DNA from: Pyxicephalus adspersus
Lineage: Eukaryota > Chordata > Amphibia > Anura > Pyxicephalidae
Length of the DNA stretch: 64,000 bases
Direction of reading: 5' to 3'
Assembly (NCBI RefSeq): GCF_032062135.1
Contig: NC_092860.1
Span: forward strand, 128,298,625-128,362,624
Every line of letters begins with the position of its first letter. Within the stretch, counting starts at the first letter, position 1. Of the stretch, positions 23,904-35,735 are shown in pieces. Made by a program: the position numbers and the translations under genes. Under the pieces are notes generated by a model. It did not search any database. It was not told where the DNA came from and worked only from the letters and a program-made list of their open reading frames with translations.

Positions 23904-24429
23904 TCTGTTGTTCTGTTCTCATTTCTGATTTAGTAATTTATGATTTGCACTGTACACAAATACATTCAATACTTAAAAAAATTGTAAATAATTTGGACTT
24001 TTGTGCAAAAGAATATTATTACAAGTGACGGGATATGCTGTACTCTAGGAAACATATTTTACATTACCTTGGAATCTCCTGGGAAATGAATTACATTTCA
24101 ACTATTGATGTGACACCAGGCTATAATATTCACTTTAAGTTATTTTGGATGCTTATCCAGATGATCCATGTGTCATAATTATTATTATTTAAGTTACTGG
24201 TAAATTTGATTTTGTTTAATTAAAAAAGTAAAAAAATAAAATAAAAAAAATACTGATACTGCTCTATTTACTGCTGCTCATGAATATAATTAATAATCTA
24301 TTTATGTAAGGGGGTACAAAGGCAGAGTTTAGTGAACTAAGTATACCAGCTTCCCTTTCCCCTCCTACACCAGCCATAATATGCCCTTTTTGCATATCAG
24401 AGGGACTGAAGGATATTGAAGGACAATAA
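23904..24429. other. No feature recognised
   Basis: AT-rich sequence with an A/T-run near 24225-24250. Confidence 0.35.
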
Positions 24430-24700
24430 AGCAAGTCTCTTAGGACTTAGGACTTTATCCAGAAAAAAAAAACTTTTAACTAATTGTGTCTTAGGTAGAG
24501 TGGGGAAGGATTAGATCCTTTGTCAGGTTTTCATTTGGGGTTGCTGATATTTTCCGTACTTACTTCCCCAGAGGAAGTGATGGGAAACCTTTGCTGTAAC
24601 AGAAATTCCTTTTTTGCTGTAAAAACAGAAGTATTGGTGTAAATAGGAAGGATTTAAACTACTACTAGGTTATTATTATCACACTATTGTCTAGGTCTTC
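24430..24700. repeat. Possible dispersed-repeat relic
   Basis: The GC and purine patterning (GTAGAGTGGGGAAGGATTAG, ACTTCCCCAGAGGAAGTGAT) differs from the flanks and contains a small inverted motif, ACTTCC...GGAAGT. It resembles a frog MITE interior, but no second copy is in the window. Confidence 0.25.
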
Positions 24701-25764
24701 CTGCTCCATTGACAACCATTCCCATTATTACTTGTTCTGTCACAGAGACAAATCCCACCAACACAGAAGGCAATACACACAGAAATATTCACTGTATTAA
24801 GTATCTGTTCTAGTCAAGTAAAAAAAAACGAAAAACATTGGGTTAGTTTTTAATGGATCACCACAGTCCACCGATATTGGAACATCTGTTAGTGTAAAAA
24901 CCTGCTTAGCCATCACCACAAATATATTTAAAATTATTTTTCTTTCTTGGACTGTCTAAAAAACAAGCAACACTTTTTTCTTTTTATTGTTGTTTTTGAC
25001 TTTCAAAGCTAAGACATGTTTGTGAATGCAAAAACGTATTTAGAAGAACATACAAAGTCAATTGATTCTTTTCTAAGTTAACAAAAGGCAACACAGTGTT
25101 ATATTGTAGAGGAGCATATTTCATCTCATTTCAAATATCCATCTTGCGTAATAACCAAACAGATACCAGAAACTTGTTTCACCCATGCTCCTTATAATGG
25201 AAAATATGAAAAACTGATATTTCTCCTGTAAAAACAAGTATTGGTTCAAGTCACAAAAATGAAATTGTCTGTGATATATGACGCATCAAATTATTACTAG
25301 GGAAACAGATTGAAAAATAACACAATAGCCTGTGTCAAAAAACATTATTAATTCAAAAAAAGTAGTATTGACTAATATAAATGTCAAAATAAAAAGTGTG
25401 AAAGGGTGTCTTCTTAAATAAGATAAAAATAAAAAAGAATATATATATATTTATTACATTTTTATAAATGATACAAATAATGTATTCTTAAATGAGTAAG
25501 TGCCCTCCTGATTCCTATTGCTTCCAGTGTTTTATGTGGGTTGTCTGAAATGCGAACTCCTAACAACTATTACTCTCCAGTGTTCAAAACATCAATGCTC
25601 TGTATTCTAATGGAACGTAAGTGCTTTATTTTTTAGATTAATGAACTAAAACCAAGGTTATAAGATTGTTCTAACGTGTGTTTTCATCACAGAACCCTAT
25701 ATCTGCTTCATCAAGCTTTGTATTGCTTCAGTCAGCACTTTGCTGTGCTTGTCAAAACTGGCCT
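24701..25764. other. Unassigned AT-rich sequence
   Basis: No coding frame or repeat match. A short TA run lies at 25439-25452. Confidence 0.35.
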
Positions 25765-26034
25765 GTCATGTGTCACTCAAAGGGAAAGAAATTACCCCCA
25801 GAATGACGTCATGATGCCAGAACCCAATCACCCTCCCATTGCAGGTCTGAGTCCAGAGACAAAACCTGCCCACCACCCTGTACCTGCGATGCATACGGGA
25901 GACATGGTCCGCGGATCTGGCCAGTGCGCCCACCTCCCCCAGTGGGGTCATTCTCCTGACCCCGCTGGGGGGTGCACTGGCCAGAGTCGCGGACCACCAA
26001 AATTTTCTCATGGACCACAGGTTAGGGACCACTG
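25765..26034 (-). mobile_element. hAT-type non-autonomous element, copy 1
   Basis: On the minus strand it starts CAGTGGTCCCTAACCTGTGG, a hAT-type terminus. It aligns along its length with the copy at 32996-33364. Shared blocks include CCCCCAGA.TGA.GTCATG.TG.CAGAACCC, CTCCCAT.GCAGGTC and GGGTGCAC.AGCCAGAG, counting inverse equivalents. The left terminus is not seen, so this copy is probably truncated. The 130- and 88-codon frames across it are incidental. Confidence 0.7.
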
Positions 26035-26894
26035 CTCTAGGAGATGTGCAGGATGGGAATGGAAATAAAGGACAAAAAATTGCCTATTGCCAATTTGCCT
26101 GCCAACAAATCTTGCATTGGTGGAGCAAATGCAAAAGAATGATTTGTCTTTGTATTATGGAGAATTGGATAACTTTTGAGTAGTTTACTACTGTCATGGC
26201 TGAAATTCCTGGACTTGGGGTTAATTATTTGCAGATCAACTCATATTTTATACTTTTAATGGTAATTTTCTCTACTTGCAGGACATTGAAACACCAAAAA
26301 CTAATAATTTGTGTCACAAAATTTTTTCTTTAGAGACAGATTTACGGTACTTACACCTTTAGGCATTACCCTTCATGCCACTTCTAGTCCAAGCTACCTT
26401 TTTTTTTAATTTTACATTGACAATGGAAAAGTGTTGACTGTAACTGTTACCTAGTTATTAAACTTTATATTTTTGTATAATTTTAAGGTAAAATTATTAC
26501 TAGTATTACATTATTATGAAGCCATATTATATCAATTTTTTTAGATCCAGTTACATTTTAAATAATCAGTATATAAATTACCATTATTGAAATGGTCTTA
26601 GAACTTTGTATCTTTTCAGTAATATCCTACACTTTCCCTTTGACATAGATATGCTGCTAACTGCCATTAGTCCTGATAATTTTGGTTTTAAATGGAATTA
26701 AAATTTATAAGAGAAATAATGAGGCACTGCAGGATTTCTATATTCAAAGCAGTCTGTACCTCTTTCTAGATTTCCAACAGAGAAGAATATAATTTTTTTT
26801 GTTATGTTACATATCTGTTTTACCCGATGGTCTAGTAATTCAAAAACCCTTGATTTTATAAAGACAGATAAAGTACCAGAGAAAAGTCAAAAAG
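26035..26894. other. Unassigned AT-rich sequence
   Basis: No gene or matching repeat is seen. Confidence 0.35.
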
Positions 26895-26962
26895 TACAGT
26901 TAGGGCCATAAATATTTAGACAGAGACAACTTTTTTCTAATGTTGGTTCTGTACATTACCAC
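26895..26962 (+). mobile_element. Terminal fragment of a Tc1/mariner-type element
   Basis: Begins TACAGTTAGGGCCATAAATA and continues with TTTAGACAGAGACAAC and GGTTCTGTACATTACCAC. This is a terminus seen in many fish and amphibian Tc1-like elements. Only about 68 bp remain. Confidence 0.65.
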
Positions 26963-27023
26963 TAGTGTTGATGTTCGAATTTGTGTTGTCCTTATATTCG
27001 ACCCGAAAATGGCTGATACATTG

Positions 27024-27215
27024 GCCCTGATTTATTAAAGCACTCCAAGGCTGGAAAGGATATACTTTCATCAGTGAAGCTGGTTGATCCAACAGACCTA
27101 GAGTGGATTACTTCAAAGTAATTTGCTATTTGCTAGCAAATGTTTTGAATTCTGGACCAGATTCATTCCAGGTTTGCTAGATAACCCAGCTTCACTGATG
27201 AAAATAAATCAGGCC
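27024..27215 (+). mobile_element. Palindromic MITE copy 5
   Basis: The left arm GCCCTGATTTATTAAAG is intact. The right arm has lost the segment between ACTGATGAAA and ATAAATCAGGCC. Flanks CATTG (27019-27023) and TATTG (27216-27220) match at 4 of 5 bases. Confidence 0.8.
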
Positions 27216-27528
27216 TATTGGATCCCAGTATCCCAGACTTTTACCATGCCAACTATTTTCTTACTAGGAATGGGTTTGCTTTCCCATTAGATGCTGTGTT
27301 TATGGTAAAGAATAATTCTTTAGTAAGACAGAAAGCATACAGGAGAAGAAACAAGCCAAATTTACTGTGATTCCTGACTTTATTTGTTAGAAAGAATCAC
27401 ATTTGCATGGGATTCAAGCAAAGAATACCTTTTATATTTTACTCATGGGATTTATCAAGAATTGTACTACTTTATAATACAGAACTTAAGCTAATGTTAT
27501 ACTTCAATGACTATTTATAGTGGAATTT
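27216..27528. other. No feature recognised
   Basis: AT-rich sequence without matches. Confidence 0.35.
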
Positions 27529-27978
27529 GCAGCCAGATTTTTAAAAAAATATTTTTTATTTATTTTCCAAAAAGATTCAATATATACCAAACAAAAACAA
27601 TGTAGATTCAAAAAGGATAAAAATCACTCAGAGCAATATTTATGAAAAACGAATTTCTCCATACATCATAATAAAACACACACAGGGGTGGGGAAACAGA
27701 ATGGGAAAGGATTGGGGTCATGGATGCCTATCCGAGGGTTTCCCCATGGCAGAGATAGAGAATAAAATGTGCCAACAAGGGATACAAGGGATATAGTGTC
27801 AGTAGATTTATCTTATGACACTTTAGATAAATGGATTCTACAGTCCAGGGACTCCTGCTTTTGTAACCAATAAAACCAAGTGTTGCAAAACTTCTCCTCT
27901 TTGCTGTGAATGGTGAGATCTTCCATGACCATAAATTTGTTAAGTCTGCCAACCCAAATCCTTGCAGCCAGTTTTTTA
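27529..27978 (-). mobile_element. Short 5'-truncated L1-clade LINE with target duplication
   Basis: On the minus strand the last codons of an L1 ORF2 are readable, for example MEDLTLHSKEEKFCNTW (about 27925-27875). They are followed by a 3' UTR and an AATAAATAAAAA tail at 27545-27560. The insert is flanked by near-identical direct repeats, GCAGCCAGATTTTTTA at 27529-27544 and GCAGCCAGTTTTTTA at 27964-27978. This is the signature of target-primed reverse transcription. The coding part has frame breaks and only the extreme 3' end was inserted. Confidence 0.75.
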
Positions 27979-28627
27979 GGTTTCAGTTTATATGCTTAAA
28001 AACAAGGACATTGATAGCCATTAAAGGTTTTAACTGATCTTACCTGTATTTTGACCAAAATATATTTCTTGATTCAATGAAATATAATTAATGATGAGTC
28101 AATAATTCACTATGTCAAAAGTTTGTAAAACTGCTAAGTTGTGGTAAAATAAAACATAGGGTAAAAGAAAGGATGCACTCTGATATTTTCTATTTACCCC
28201 TTAATCTGTCTGACATCTGCTTGGGGTCTAGGGCACAAAAAGTGTTAGTCTTGTAAAAAAAAGACTTGTGTAGATGAGACTTGCCAGAAATCACCACCAT
28301 GCAAGGTAGAAACTCTTATTAAATGGAGTAAATTAGGAACATCTAAGGCAAAACAACTTCTTAATAGTAAGTTGGAACTCAATTGTAATATTAAGTTATG
28401 AACAGTAAAATGAAATGATTTAGGCTTTGTGTTCCTATGGTAATCTCACTGACTTCATAAATGAGTGTGAAATAGCCCATTCAATAAAAATATAATTGGC
28501 CCAGTGGTGGATTAAGTGCCTTTACAGACATCGTCTTGCTGACAAATTAGAGTGAATTTTCCCAGATGTTTGCTATTGTTTATATAATACCTGAAAGGGT
28601 TGTAGATGCTGGATTGTAGAGCATTTG
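27979..28627. other. No feature recognised
   Basis: AT-rich sequence, no repeat or gene. Confidence 0.35.
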
Positions 28628-28847
28628 TCCTGATTTATCAAAGCTCTCCAAGGCTGGAGAAGATACACTTTCATCAGTAAACCTGGGTGATCCAGCAAAC
28701 CTGGAATCGATTTCTTAAAAATCATTTGCTATTTGTCAGCAATTTTTTTTCAATCCTGGAGCAGATCCATTCCAGGTTTTTGGATCACCTGATTCACTGA
28801 TGAAAGTATATCTTCTCCAGTTTTGGGGAGCTTTAATAGATCAGGAC
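28628..28847 (+). mobile_element. Palindromic MITE copy 6
   Basis: Full-length, from TCCTGATTTATCAAAG to CTTTAATAGATCAGGAC. Flanks ATTTG (28623-28627) and CTTTG (28848-28852) match at 4 of 5. Confidence 0.85.
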
Positions 28848-30553
28848 CTTTGTGATGTTATTGGGAAGAGGGAATGGCAACAAGAACAGCAGCTTTAGAG
28901 ATAAGTTCTCACAACAGAACAAGTGGGAAGGGGAGTGGGTATGATCACAGGGATGTGATTTACGATAGTCATGACTTTGCATTATTCTCTTTGACAAAAC
29001 AAGCAATTAATCTTCTATGCAATGAAGGAAAGGGTCACCTGTCTAGAGTTATGCTTTAATGCAATACAGGTAAGTCATTCGGTATGCAAAAAATAGAATT
29101 CAAATGATTTATTGTAAATGTGTCTTTTTCACACAGTTTACTGTATAGTCCAGCGTGTTTTCTATGAAGCCAGTGCAGCAGATCATTGAATCTATGTTGC
29201 ATTTAGCGTGGTATGAATTATAATGATTCACTTGGTTTACTTTTGTTTTGGTATAAAAATAAATGATACAAGTGATGTGAAATGTATTTGCTTAATGCCA
29301 GCTTACTAACCTTTGTCTACAAGGCAGAAATAGAAATGAGGTTGCTGACTGAAAACTTTAGTTGGACAAACACTATCACTTGTTATACACTCTGGTGCCC
29401 ATAGTTATTTTATTTCAGGCAAACAGATGGTGAAAGAGAAAAATAAAGCTGTGTAAGCTCCATTGAGACTGAATATCTCTTTCATTTTTTATTCTGTTTT
29501 CTTCTTGCAAAGTACACAGGGGAGGGCTCTACCTTACATTTTATAGGCCAGGTGCTCTATTAAACAAGTGTGCAAAGGCAAAAAGGCCTTGATTTGTTAA
29601 AAAAACACTCAGCCTACCAATGAACTGTTTTAGAATTTTAAATTGCATTTTAAATCTACAAGCAGCCTTCATAAAATCAAATAATTAGACAGAGAAATGA
29701 AAGAACATTTTTCTAAAATAAATTCTTTTTTTTCTTTTTTAAGAAAAGATCCTACTGTGAAATGAATTCAATGAACATAATTATGCAGAACATCTTCTTT
29801 TCTAAAAATCCACTTTTAATTGCTGAGTTGTTTTAACAATGGCTAAGATTTTGCATTTATTCTTACCAAAATAGATAGCAGTCCAAAGTAATATTTTATT
29901 GCATATAAGGGAAACTGCAGCAATATATCATACATTACAAATCTCAGTGTCGTATTCTAGCTTTAAAGGTTGAATCCACTGAAAAGAGACATTTCAGCAT
30001 TGGGTAAAAGCCAGCATGTATATATATATATATAGTTGTTTTATTAGTACAAAATTAACAATTAATAACTTTTGCTGACAGAAAAAGCGATGTCCCTGGT
30101 GCTTTTTCTATACTGTCAGATAGAAAGGCCAGTTTTAACTAGCAGGCTTTACAAACACAGGATGATGGAGTGTAGAAAAGAGGAAGAAAAAAAACACCTA
30201 ATAAAACTACATATGTTTGAATAATAATAAAGTGTATTGATCTTAAAGATTAAACATTTATTAAAATGTTTTTATATACATATACACATACGTGAACTAG
30301 ATTTTTCTTAGAATTCTTTTTTAATGTAAATGCTGTAGAACAAAGTTCACCTCTTAAGAAAGAAATCTACATGGGCCCAGATGACCTAAAAGCAAGATAA
30401 GACCTATTTTTATAGTTCTGATATTGGTTCTGGATTAAATGGGCTCCCCGGGGATAGTAGCAGAAAGTATTACATTCATGCACAAATTGATCTGGAGGAT
30501 TCAGTATATTCTTGCCTCCCCAAAAAATCAGAAACATTCTGTAAAACACATTG
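28848..30553. other. Unassigned AT-rich sequence
   Basis: No recognised gene. Short TA microsatellite at 30017-30035. A frame at 28874-29059 has no domain. Confidence 0.3.
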
Positions 30554-30670
30554 GGCCTGATTTTAAAAAGCTGAAATTAAATCATTTTTGATTTGTTAGC
30601 AACAGTTTTCAAACCTGAACCAGATCTGTTCCAGATTTTTTGGATCACCCAGCTTCACTAATGAAAGTTG
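30554..30670 (+). mobile_element. Palindromic MITE copy 7, left arm mostly deleted
   Basis: It starts GGCCTGATTTTAAAAAGCTG, after CATTG at 30549-30553, jumps to the centre (GATTTGTTAGCAACAGTTTT) and ends in the right arm near ACTAATGAAAGTTGG. Confidence 0.7.
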
Positions 30671-31525
30671 GTGAAAGATGAAAGCATATAAATAAAATAT
30701 TTGAACTGTTTTTATTGTGGTAAAAAAAAAATGTATTACTTTTTATTGTTAACCCAATTTGAGAATACATTGGCATTTTCATACGAGATTTTACAGTGTG
30801 ATAAGGGTTAAAGGTACCTTTAAAGTCTTACTAAATTATTTTAGTTCCCTACTCATTATTATTTTAGTTTGAGACAACCACTGGTCTATCAACACCCCAG
30901 GCTGGGTCAGTACAAATGTTCACATAGTTCATAACGTTAGCATTTGCACATGCTATGTTGGCTGCATGTTAAATATATTTCAGGTTTGATTTGTAACTAA
31001 ATTTTACAATCATCTATCTAGTATAGAGCCTGTCGATGCAACTGAAATGATACAGACCATCCAACGCCATATGTGATGATAAAATTTGTAGCTGTCACAG
31101 AATCACATCTATAATAAAATATAGCTTTTGGTAGCCAGCTTTGAAAATGTCTGACAAAGTTGACCAGCTAAGTACCAGTTTAAAAATCATATTCAAGGCC
31201 CATATTTCTCTGCAACTTTTAGGTAACCATTAGGCTAGTCATCAGGAGTTTTTTATTACTGTGTCCTTTTTAGGAAGATGGCTTCTAATGTCCTGCCTTA
31301 TATGAAAAAAAAATTGAAATTTGAAGAAAGTTTAGTGGCAGCTGGGAAGTTAATATGTAGATAAACCAGCTGTTGCAGAAGTTCATAGACTTTAAATTTT
31401 GATCAAATTTAAAGTACTGCATATGAGATTTTTTATTTTGTGAGGTGAGGTGAAAGGTTAAATGAACACATGGATACACAGTGACACAAGAATAAGTGTA
31501 AAAATAGTATCTGCATCATAGGAGG
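30671..31525. other. No feature recognised
   Basis: AT-rich sequence without gene or repeat match. Confidence 0.35.
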
Positions 31526-31660
31526 TTTGGTGCACCTGTGTCAATGGAAGGAATGATGCCCCTGCATTAGTGATGGGAATGTTACCACAGGGTCAGTAGC
31601 TGGATTGCTGCCTCTATGTCAGATGTTATCCCCTTTCTCATTGCTGCAAAGATTGATGTG
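31526..31660. repeat. Degenerate minisatellite
   Basis: About four diverged units of the type GTCAATGGAAGGAATGATGC, CTGCATTAGTGATGGGAATG and GTCAGTAGCTGGATTG, about 30 bp each. Confidence 0.5.
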
Positions 31661-31834
31661 AATTAAAAGTGCTTGAATTTTTAATGGTCAGAATGATAAG
31701 GACTATACAGGCAACATAGGAAAGTAGATCACCCCAATAATAACCTTGCCAGCTGCTGGAGCAGTCTGCATTTCTGTACACATCACCTTATGCCACTATT
31801 TTTATGTTCTCCCATCTTGATTTTCTCCCTTTAC

Positions 31835-31919
31835 ATGCATAACTTTATCATTGCATGGGCTGCTCCACAGCAACCATCAGGTCATAACTTTTGCCTGGGT
31901 TACAGTTTGGGGACCCCTG
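31835..31919 (-). mobile_element. hAT-type terminus relic
   Basis: The minus strand begins CAGGGGTCCCCAAACTG, a common hAT terminus. Only about 85 bp can be linked with it. The opposite terminus is not found. Confidence 0.4.
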
Positions 31920-32105
31920 CTATTACTGAAAGGACACACAGGAAGGGGATGAGAAATTTGAAAAAAAATAAGAATAAACAGATTTTTAAACAATAATTTA
32001 AATATTCTCAATAGATCAGTTTTTTAACATTTTTTTATTAGGTGTATTCATATGTCATAAACCTGTCTTTAGTTTTACACATTTACACATTACAAATGTT
32101 CTATT

Positions 32106-32107
32106 AT

Positions 32108-32141
<34 letters not shown>

Positions 32142-32690
32142 TTATGTAATCTTCACCGCACACCCACACATACAGTAGTTCTGTACACACTATACACTCA
32201 AACATTCAGGCAATATACATATCACACACAAACACATACACAATCTGCATATTTCAAACAATGTACAGATTACATTCAATGTGCACATTGTACTGACATT
32301 CCACACAGTAAACACAAACATTCTGAACATTATATTCATTATGCAGGTTACACACAAACATACAATCTGTACTTTACACAAAAAAACAATCTGTGCATTA
32401 TACATAAACACACAAATCCACATATAAACATACACACAACATTGCATACAATAAAGAATTGTGCACATGAGTATGCCTGCACCATTCATACAATTACAAT
32501 CCTGCTCCCATTTCGGTTCATGCTCAATTCCAGATAAAGCAGTGAAGGTCCAATAATCCTGTAACATACATTTTTATGTCCCTGAGTGGGTGGGGTCAGT
32601 TGCATGAGCGTGTCCTGGGTCTTTTCTAAAAGCTACAACTTCAGATCCTCTGTGGGAGCTGCAGATGTTGCAGAAACATTAAGGAGCATG
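32106..32690 (+). repeat. CA-rich array plus 3' module, dispersed family copy 1
   Basis: A pure (CA)n run (32109-32139) is followed by about 330 bp of diverged units such as ACACAATCTGCATATT, then a nonrepetitive module. The module shares ATGAGTATGCCTGCA and TGTGGGAGCTGCAGATGTTG with 62118-62250 (ATGAATATGCCTGCA, TGTGTGAACTGCAGATGGTA). The array and module therefore move or duplicate together. The 143- and 125-codon frames here are created by the repeat. Confidence 0.6.
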
Positions 32691-32995
32691 TTTTTATTAG
32701 TCCAGTGCAATATTTTATTGCAATTTTTTTTTCTGCTATTAATCGATCATTGGAATTAGAACTGGTGAGCCCCTGAATGAGTTTTTTTACTCTTTTATTA
32801 CTCTTTTATATCTCTTTTATTGTGACAGATATAAGCAAACTGGACTTATTAAAATTTTAAGGGTGCTCTGTCCTTTAGACTATTTCTGCACACATTGGCC
32901 TTTTTTTTTTTTTTTGATAAAGTCAAACAAATGTTGTATTTGGAAGCTCAGAATTAAAAAAAAATAAACAGAAAAAAAGCACTGGGGAAATAGGA
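32691..32995. other. No feature recognised
   Basis: AT-rich, with CTCTTTTAT repeated three times at 32790-32820 and a poly-T at 32899-32916. Confidence 0.35.
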
Positions 32996-33364
32996 CAGGG
33001 GTCACCAGCCCCCGGTCTGTGGCCCCCAGATAGCTGTGCTGCAAGAGCACAGAGACCAACGGTGGTCGGCGGCTCTGGCTGGTGCACCCACCAACAGGAT
33101 CAGGAGAAGGACCTTGCTTGGAGAGGTTCACCATGTCTCCATCGCAGGCTCAGGGCAGTGGGCAGGTTGTGTCTCTGGACACAACTCACCCACTATCCCG
33201 TCGCAGGTTCGGACCTGCGATGGGAGAGTAGGCGGGTTCTGACACCATGACCTCACTCTGGGGGAAGTTTCTTCTCCTTTGGTTGACACACGGCTTCCCG
33301 CACATACGCAGTCCAGGGTCCGTAGATTTAGTGGTCTGTGAGCTCCAAAAGGTTGGGAATACTG
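32996..33364 (+). mobile_element. hAT-type non-autonomous element, copy 2 (both ends)
   Basis: Starts CAGGGGTCACCAGCCCCCGG and ends AAGGTTGGGAATACTG, imperfect inverted hAT-type termini. The 8-bp flanks AAATAGGA (32988-32995) and AACAAGGA (33365-33372) agree at 6 of 8, fitting a hAT 8-bp duplication. At 369 bp there is no transposase. It aligns with 25765-26034 in opposite orientation. Confidence 0.75.
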
Positions 33365-33984
33365 AACAAGGATATACTTTGAACTAAACAACAAGTTTAG
33401 GGTATACGGCATTTCACTAAGTAGGAATATTCCCCTATCCTGGTACTTGACAAGGTGGAGCCCTATATATAAATGCTATAAATACTTTACTAGGCTCATT
33501 GGCTCCCCAACAGAGGGTAGGGGGACAATTATTGGCTAAATAATAATACCAGAGGATTCCATTCTCTGGTCATTGTTATGGGCAGTAGCACCCCTAGTAA
33601 CCACCATGCCAAATTGGACCTGCAAGGTCTTCATTGCAGTAGTGGCAAAGGCCAAAAGGGTATTTTTATTAGTAATATAAGACATATTTTTAAGGGGTAC
33701 CAGTGTTTTTGAATAAATGTATTTATTTGTTTTACATTAGTAACCTTGAAATAGTTCTGCCCTATGTCTCAAATTTTTATCTGTTAAACATATCTTCTGT
33801 ATGTAAAAAAATATTAAAAATAATATATTATTGTTCTTTGTGATGCACAAAACACAAACAAAAAATGGCTTCTTATTTCTATTTCGTTAAGATCTGAAAA
33901 ATACTATTTTAGAAAACAAGAATCTCAGTTACAGGATAGAATACTTAAGTATAAACAATTTTGCATATTAGGGCTCTCCCACAA
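33365..33984. other. No feature recognised
   Basis: No gene or matching repeat. Confidence 0.35.
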
Positions 33985-34192
33985 ATAGTATATCAGGGCT
34001 CACCATTACATAGCATAGATCAGCACCTCCCCAACACATGACGCAGATCATGCTTCTCCATTACAGAACACAGATCAGCCCCCCCACCACCATCATTGGC
34101 AGACATCAGTTTGCAATAGCACAGATTGACCCACAGTAGAACAGACTCCATTGGCATATATTAGCCCTCAGTAGCACATGACCAGCCCCCAG
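33985..34192. repeat. Degenerate minisatellite, unit about 30 bp
   Basis: Repeated phrases of the type CATTACAGAACACAGATCAG with CCCC runs, and AGTAGCACATGACCAGCCCC. At least five diverged units. Confidence 0.6.
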
Positions 34193-34331
34193 TAGTAACC
34201 TTGAAATATATTTTTATGATATACAGTCTACAGATACCCAAAAAAATATAAAGCAAATGTTCCAACTTCATTAGGGTACTTCTTCTTAAAAAGCTCCATG
34301 TACTTCTAATTCACAATGTAAAAGCTGCCTG

Positions 34332-35148
34332 TTAAAGCGTAATTAACTCAGAATTTTCACTTTAGATAAAAGTGTGGACAACCCTTTTCTGTAAGGTAAA
34401 AATTCTGTTGTTTTTTTTTTCTTTATGTGCAACACTCTAAAAAAAAAAACTCTTAAAAAAAAAAAAAAGAGTGCAGCACCGCCCCCTCCCTGGATACCTA
34501 TGTCACGTATCCCAGCAGGCTCTTGGGTGTTCCTTTTGCGCATGCCCGAGCATCTCAGGCATGCGCAGAAGGATCCTTTTCACACAAATAGAAAAATTTG
34601 ACAATCTCAAGCTTGCGCAGTGAGATCAGCAATTTTTTTTTCATCCTACGTCACCGGATCTCGCGCCTGAGAAGACAGCGGCGCCCGCGGCACTGGCTGC
34701 AAGACAGATGCCGGAACAACATGGGACCAGATGCAAGACACCCCTGGATGGATTGGACTGCCCTGTGGGATTATGGGTAAGTGAATTTTTTTTTTTTTTT
34801 TTTGGCCGTTTTGAGTTTAGTTACTTTTTAACTGTTATTCTGGTAACCTTTCTTGTTCAAGAGAGTATTTACAGCAAACAACTAACTGGGCAATAAAGAA
34901 ATAGTCTAATAATGCAGAGGATGTCTATTTGATGCAACCTTGCAGAATCCTCCTGGATCCACTGAAACTGGAAGATCTTCCAGAAGGGTGGTAATGTCAC
35001 CGGGACTGTAAAGAAGATTTTTCAGCTTTGTAGTAGAGGTGGGTAATTAAATCAGACACAATCAGCAGATCTAAACAAAAAAAAAAACTCACCATAACTT
35101 CCGTAGTTCCCTTGATTCCTCGAAAATTTTAGTTCAGGTCCACTTTAA
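34332..35148 (+). mobile_element. TTAA-flanked DNA element, family 2 (complete copy)
   Basis: TTAA lies at 34332-34335 and 35145-35148. The left end TTAAAGCGTAATTAACTCAG and the inverted right end TTAAAGTGGACCTGAACTAA form an imperfect terminal repeat of about 28 bp. Inside are GCGCATGCCCGAG/AGGCATGCGCAG and CTACGTCACC motifs shared with 1-497. Poly-T and poly-A tracts lie at 34411, 34438 and 34784. No transposase is seen, so it is non-autonomous. TTAA targets suggest piggyBac or Kolobok. Confidence 0.65.
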
Positions 35149-35326
35149 GAAAGGTGGAACACAAACAAAGAGTGCTTACAGTCTGTCAATAATATCCCTG
35201 GTTGGAATAAAACCAGGCTTACTTTTACTGCAAGACCCCATGCCATCAGTGTGTAGAATTTTGCCAGCAAGCAAAAGAATACTAGATTTGGGAGAAAGAG
35301 AAGCTGTTGCTTATATACCTGCAATG

Positions 35327-35547
35327 GGCCTGACTTAAAAAAGCTCTCCAAGACTTGAGGGGATAGACTTTCTTCAGTGAAGTAGGGAATCCAGCAAACC
35401 TGAAATGGATCCGGTCCGGGATTTAAAACATTTGCTAGCAAAAAGCAAATTACTTTGAAGAAATCCATTCCAGGTTTTTTGGATCACCCAGCTTCACTGA
35501 TAAATAGGTATTTTCTCCAGTCTTGGAGAGCTTTAATAAATCAGGAC
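35327..35547 (-). mobile_element. Palindromic MITE copy 8 (perfect CAATG duplication)
   Basis: Full length, GGCCTGACTTAAAAAAG to CTTTAATAAATCAGGAC, with the centre in reverse. CAATG lies at both 35322-35326 and 35548-35552, an exact 5-bp direct repeat. Confidence 0.87.
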
Positions 35548-35640
35548 CAATGTCACAGCTGGTTCATATAGCGGCATAGTAGATGATAATGAGTCCGTCA
35601 ACCTCACTGGCTGGCCAGGACCTCAGACACTTTATTCCTA

Positions 35641-35672
<32 letters not shown>

Positions 35673-35735
35673 ACAGGATTTATTTAGTGTCAACAAATTA
35701 CACAGCGCTGTACATTAAATAGGGTTAACTCTTGG
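35641..35735 (-). mobile_element. LINE L2/CR1-type 3' tail
   Basis: Inverted copy of the tail: (ATT)n, AAACAGGATTTAT, then ACACAGCGCTGTACATTAAA, the reverse of the tail at 19100. Confidence 0.7.

Noticed and set aside
25676..26068. 130-codon frame and overlapping minus-strand frames
   Set aside because: They lie in the hAT non-autonomous element and show no transposase motifs.
32106..32567. 143- and 125-codon frames rich in Thr/His or Cys
   Set aside because: Both are produced by the CA-rich repeat array on either strand.
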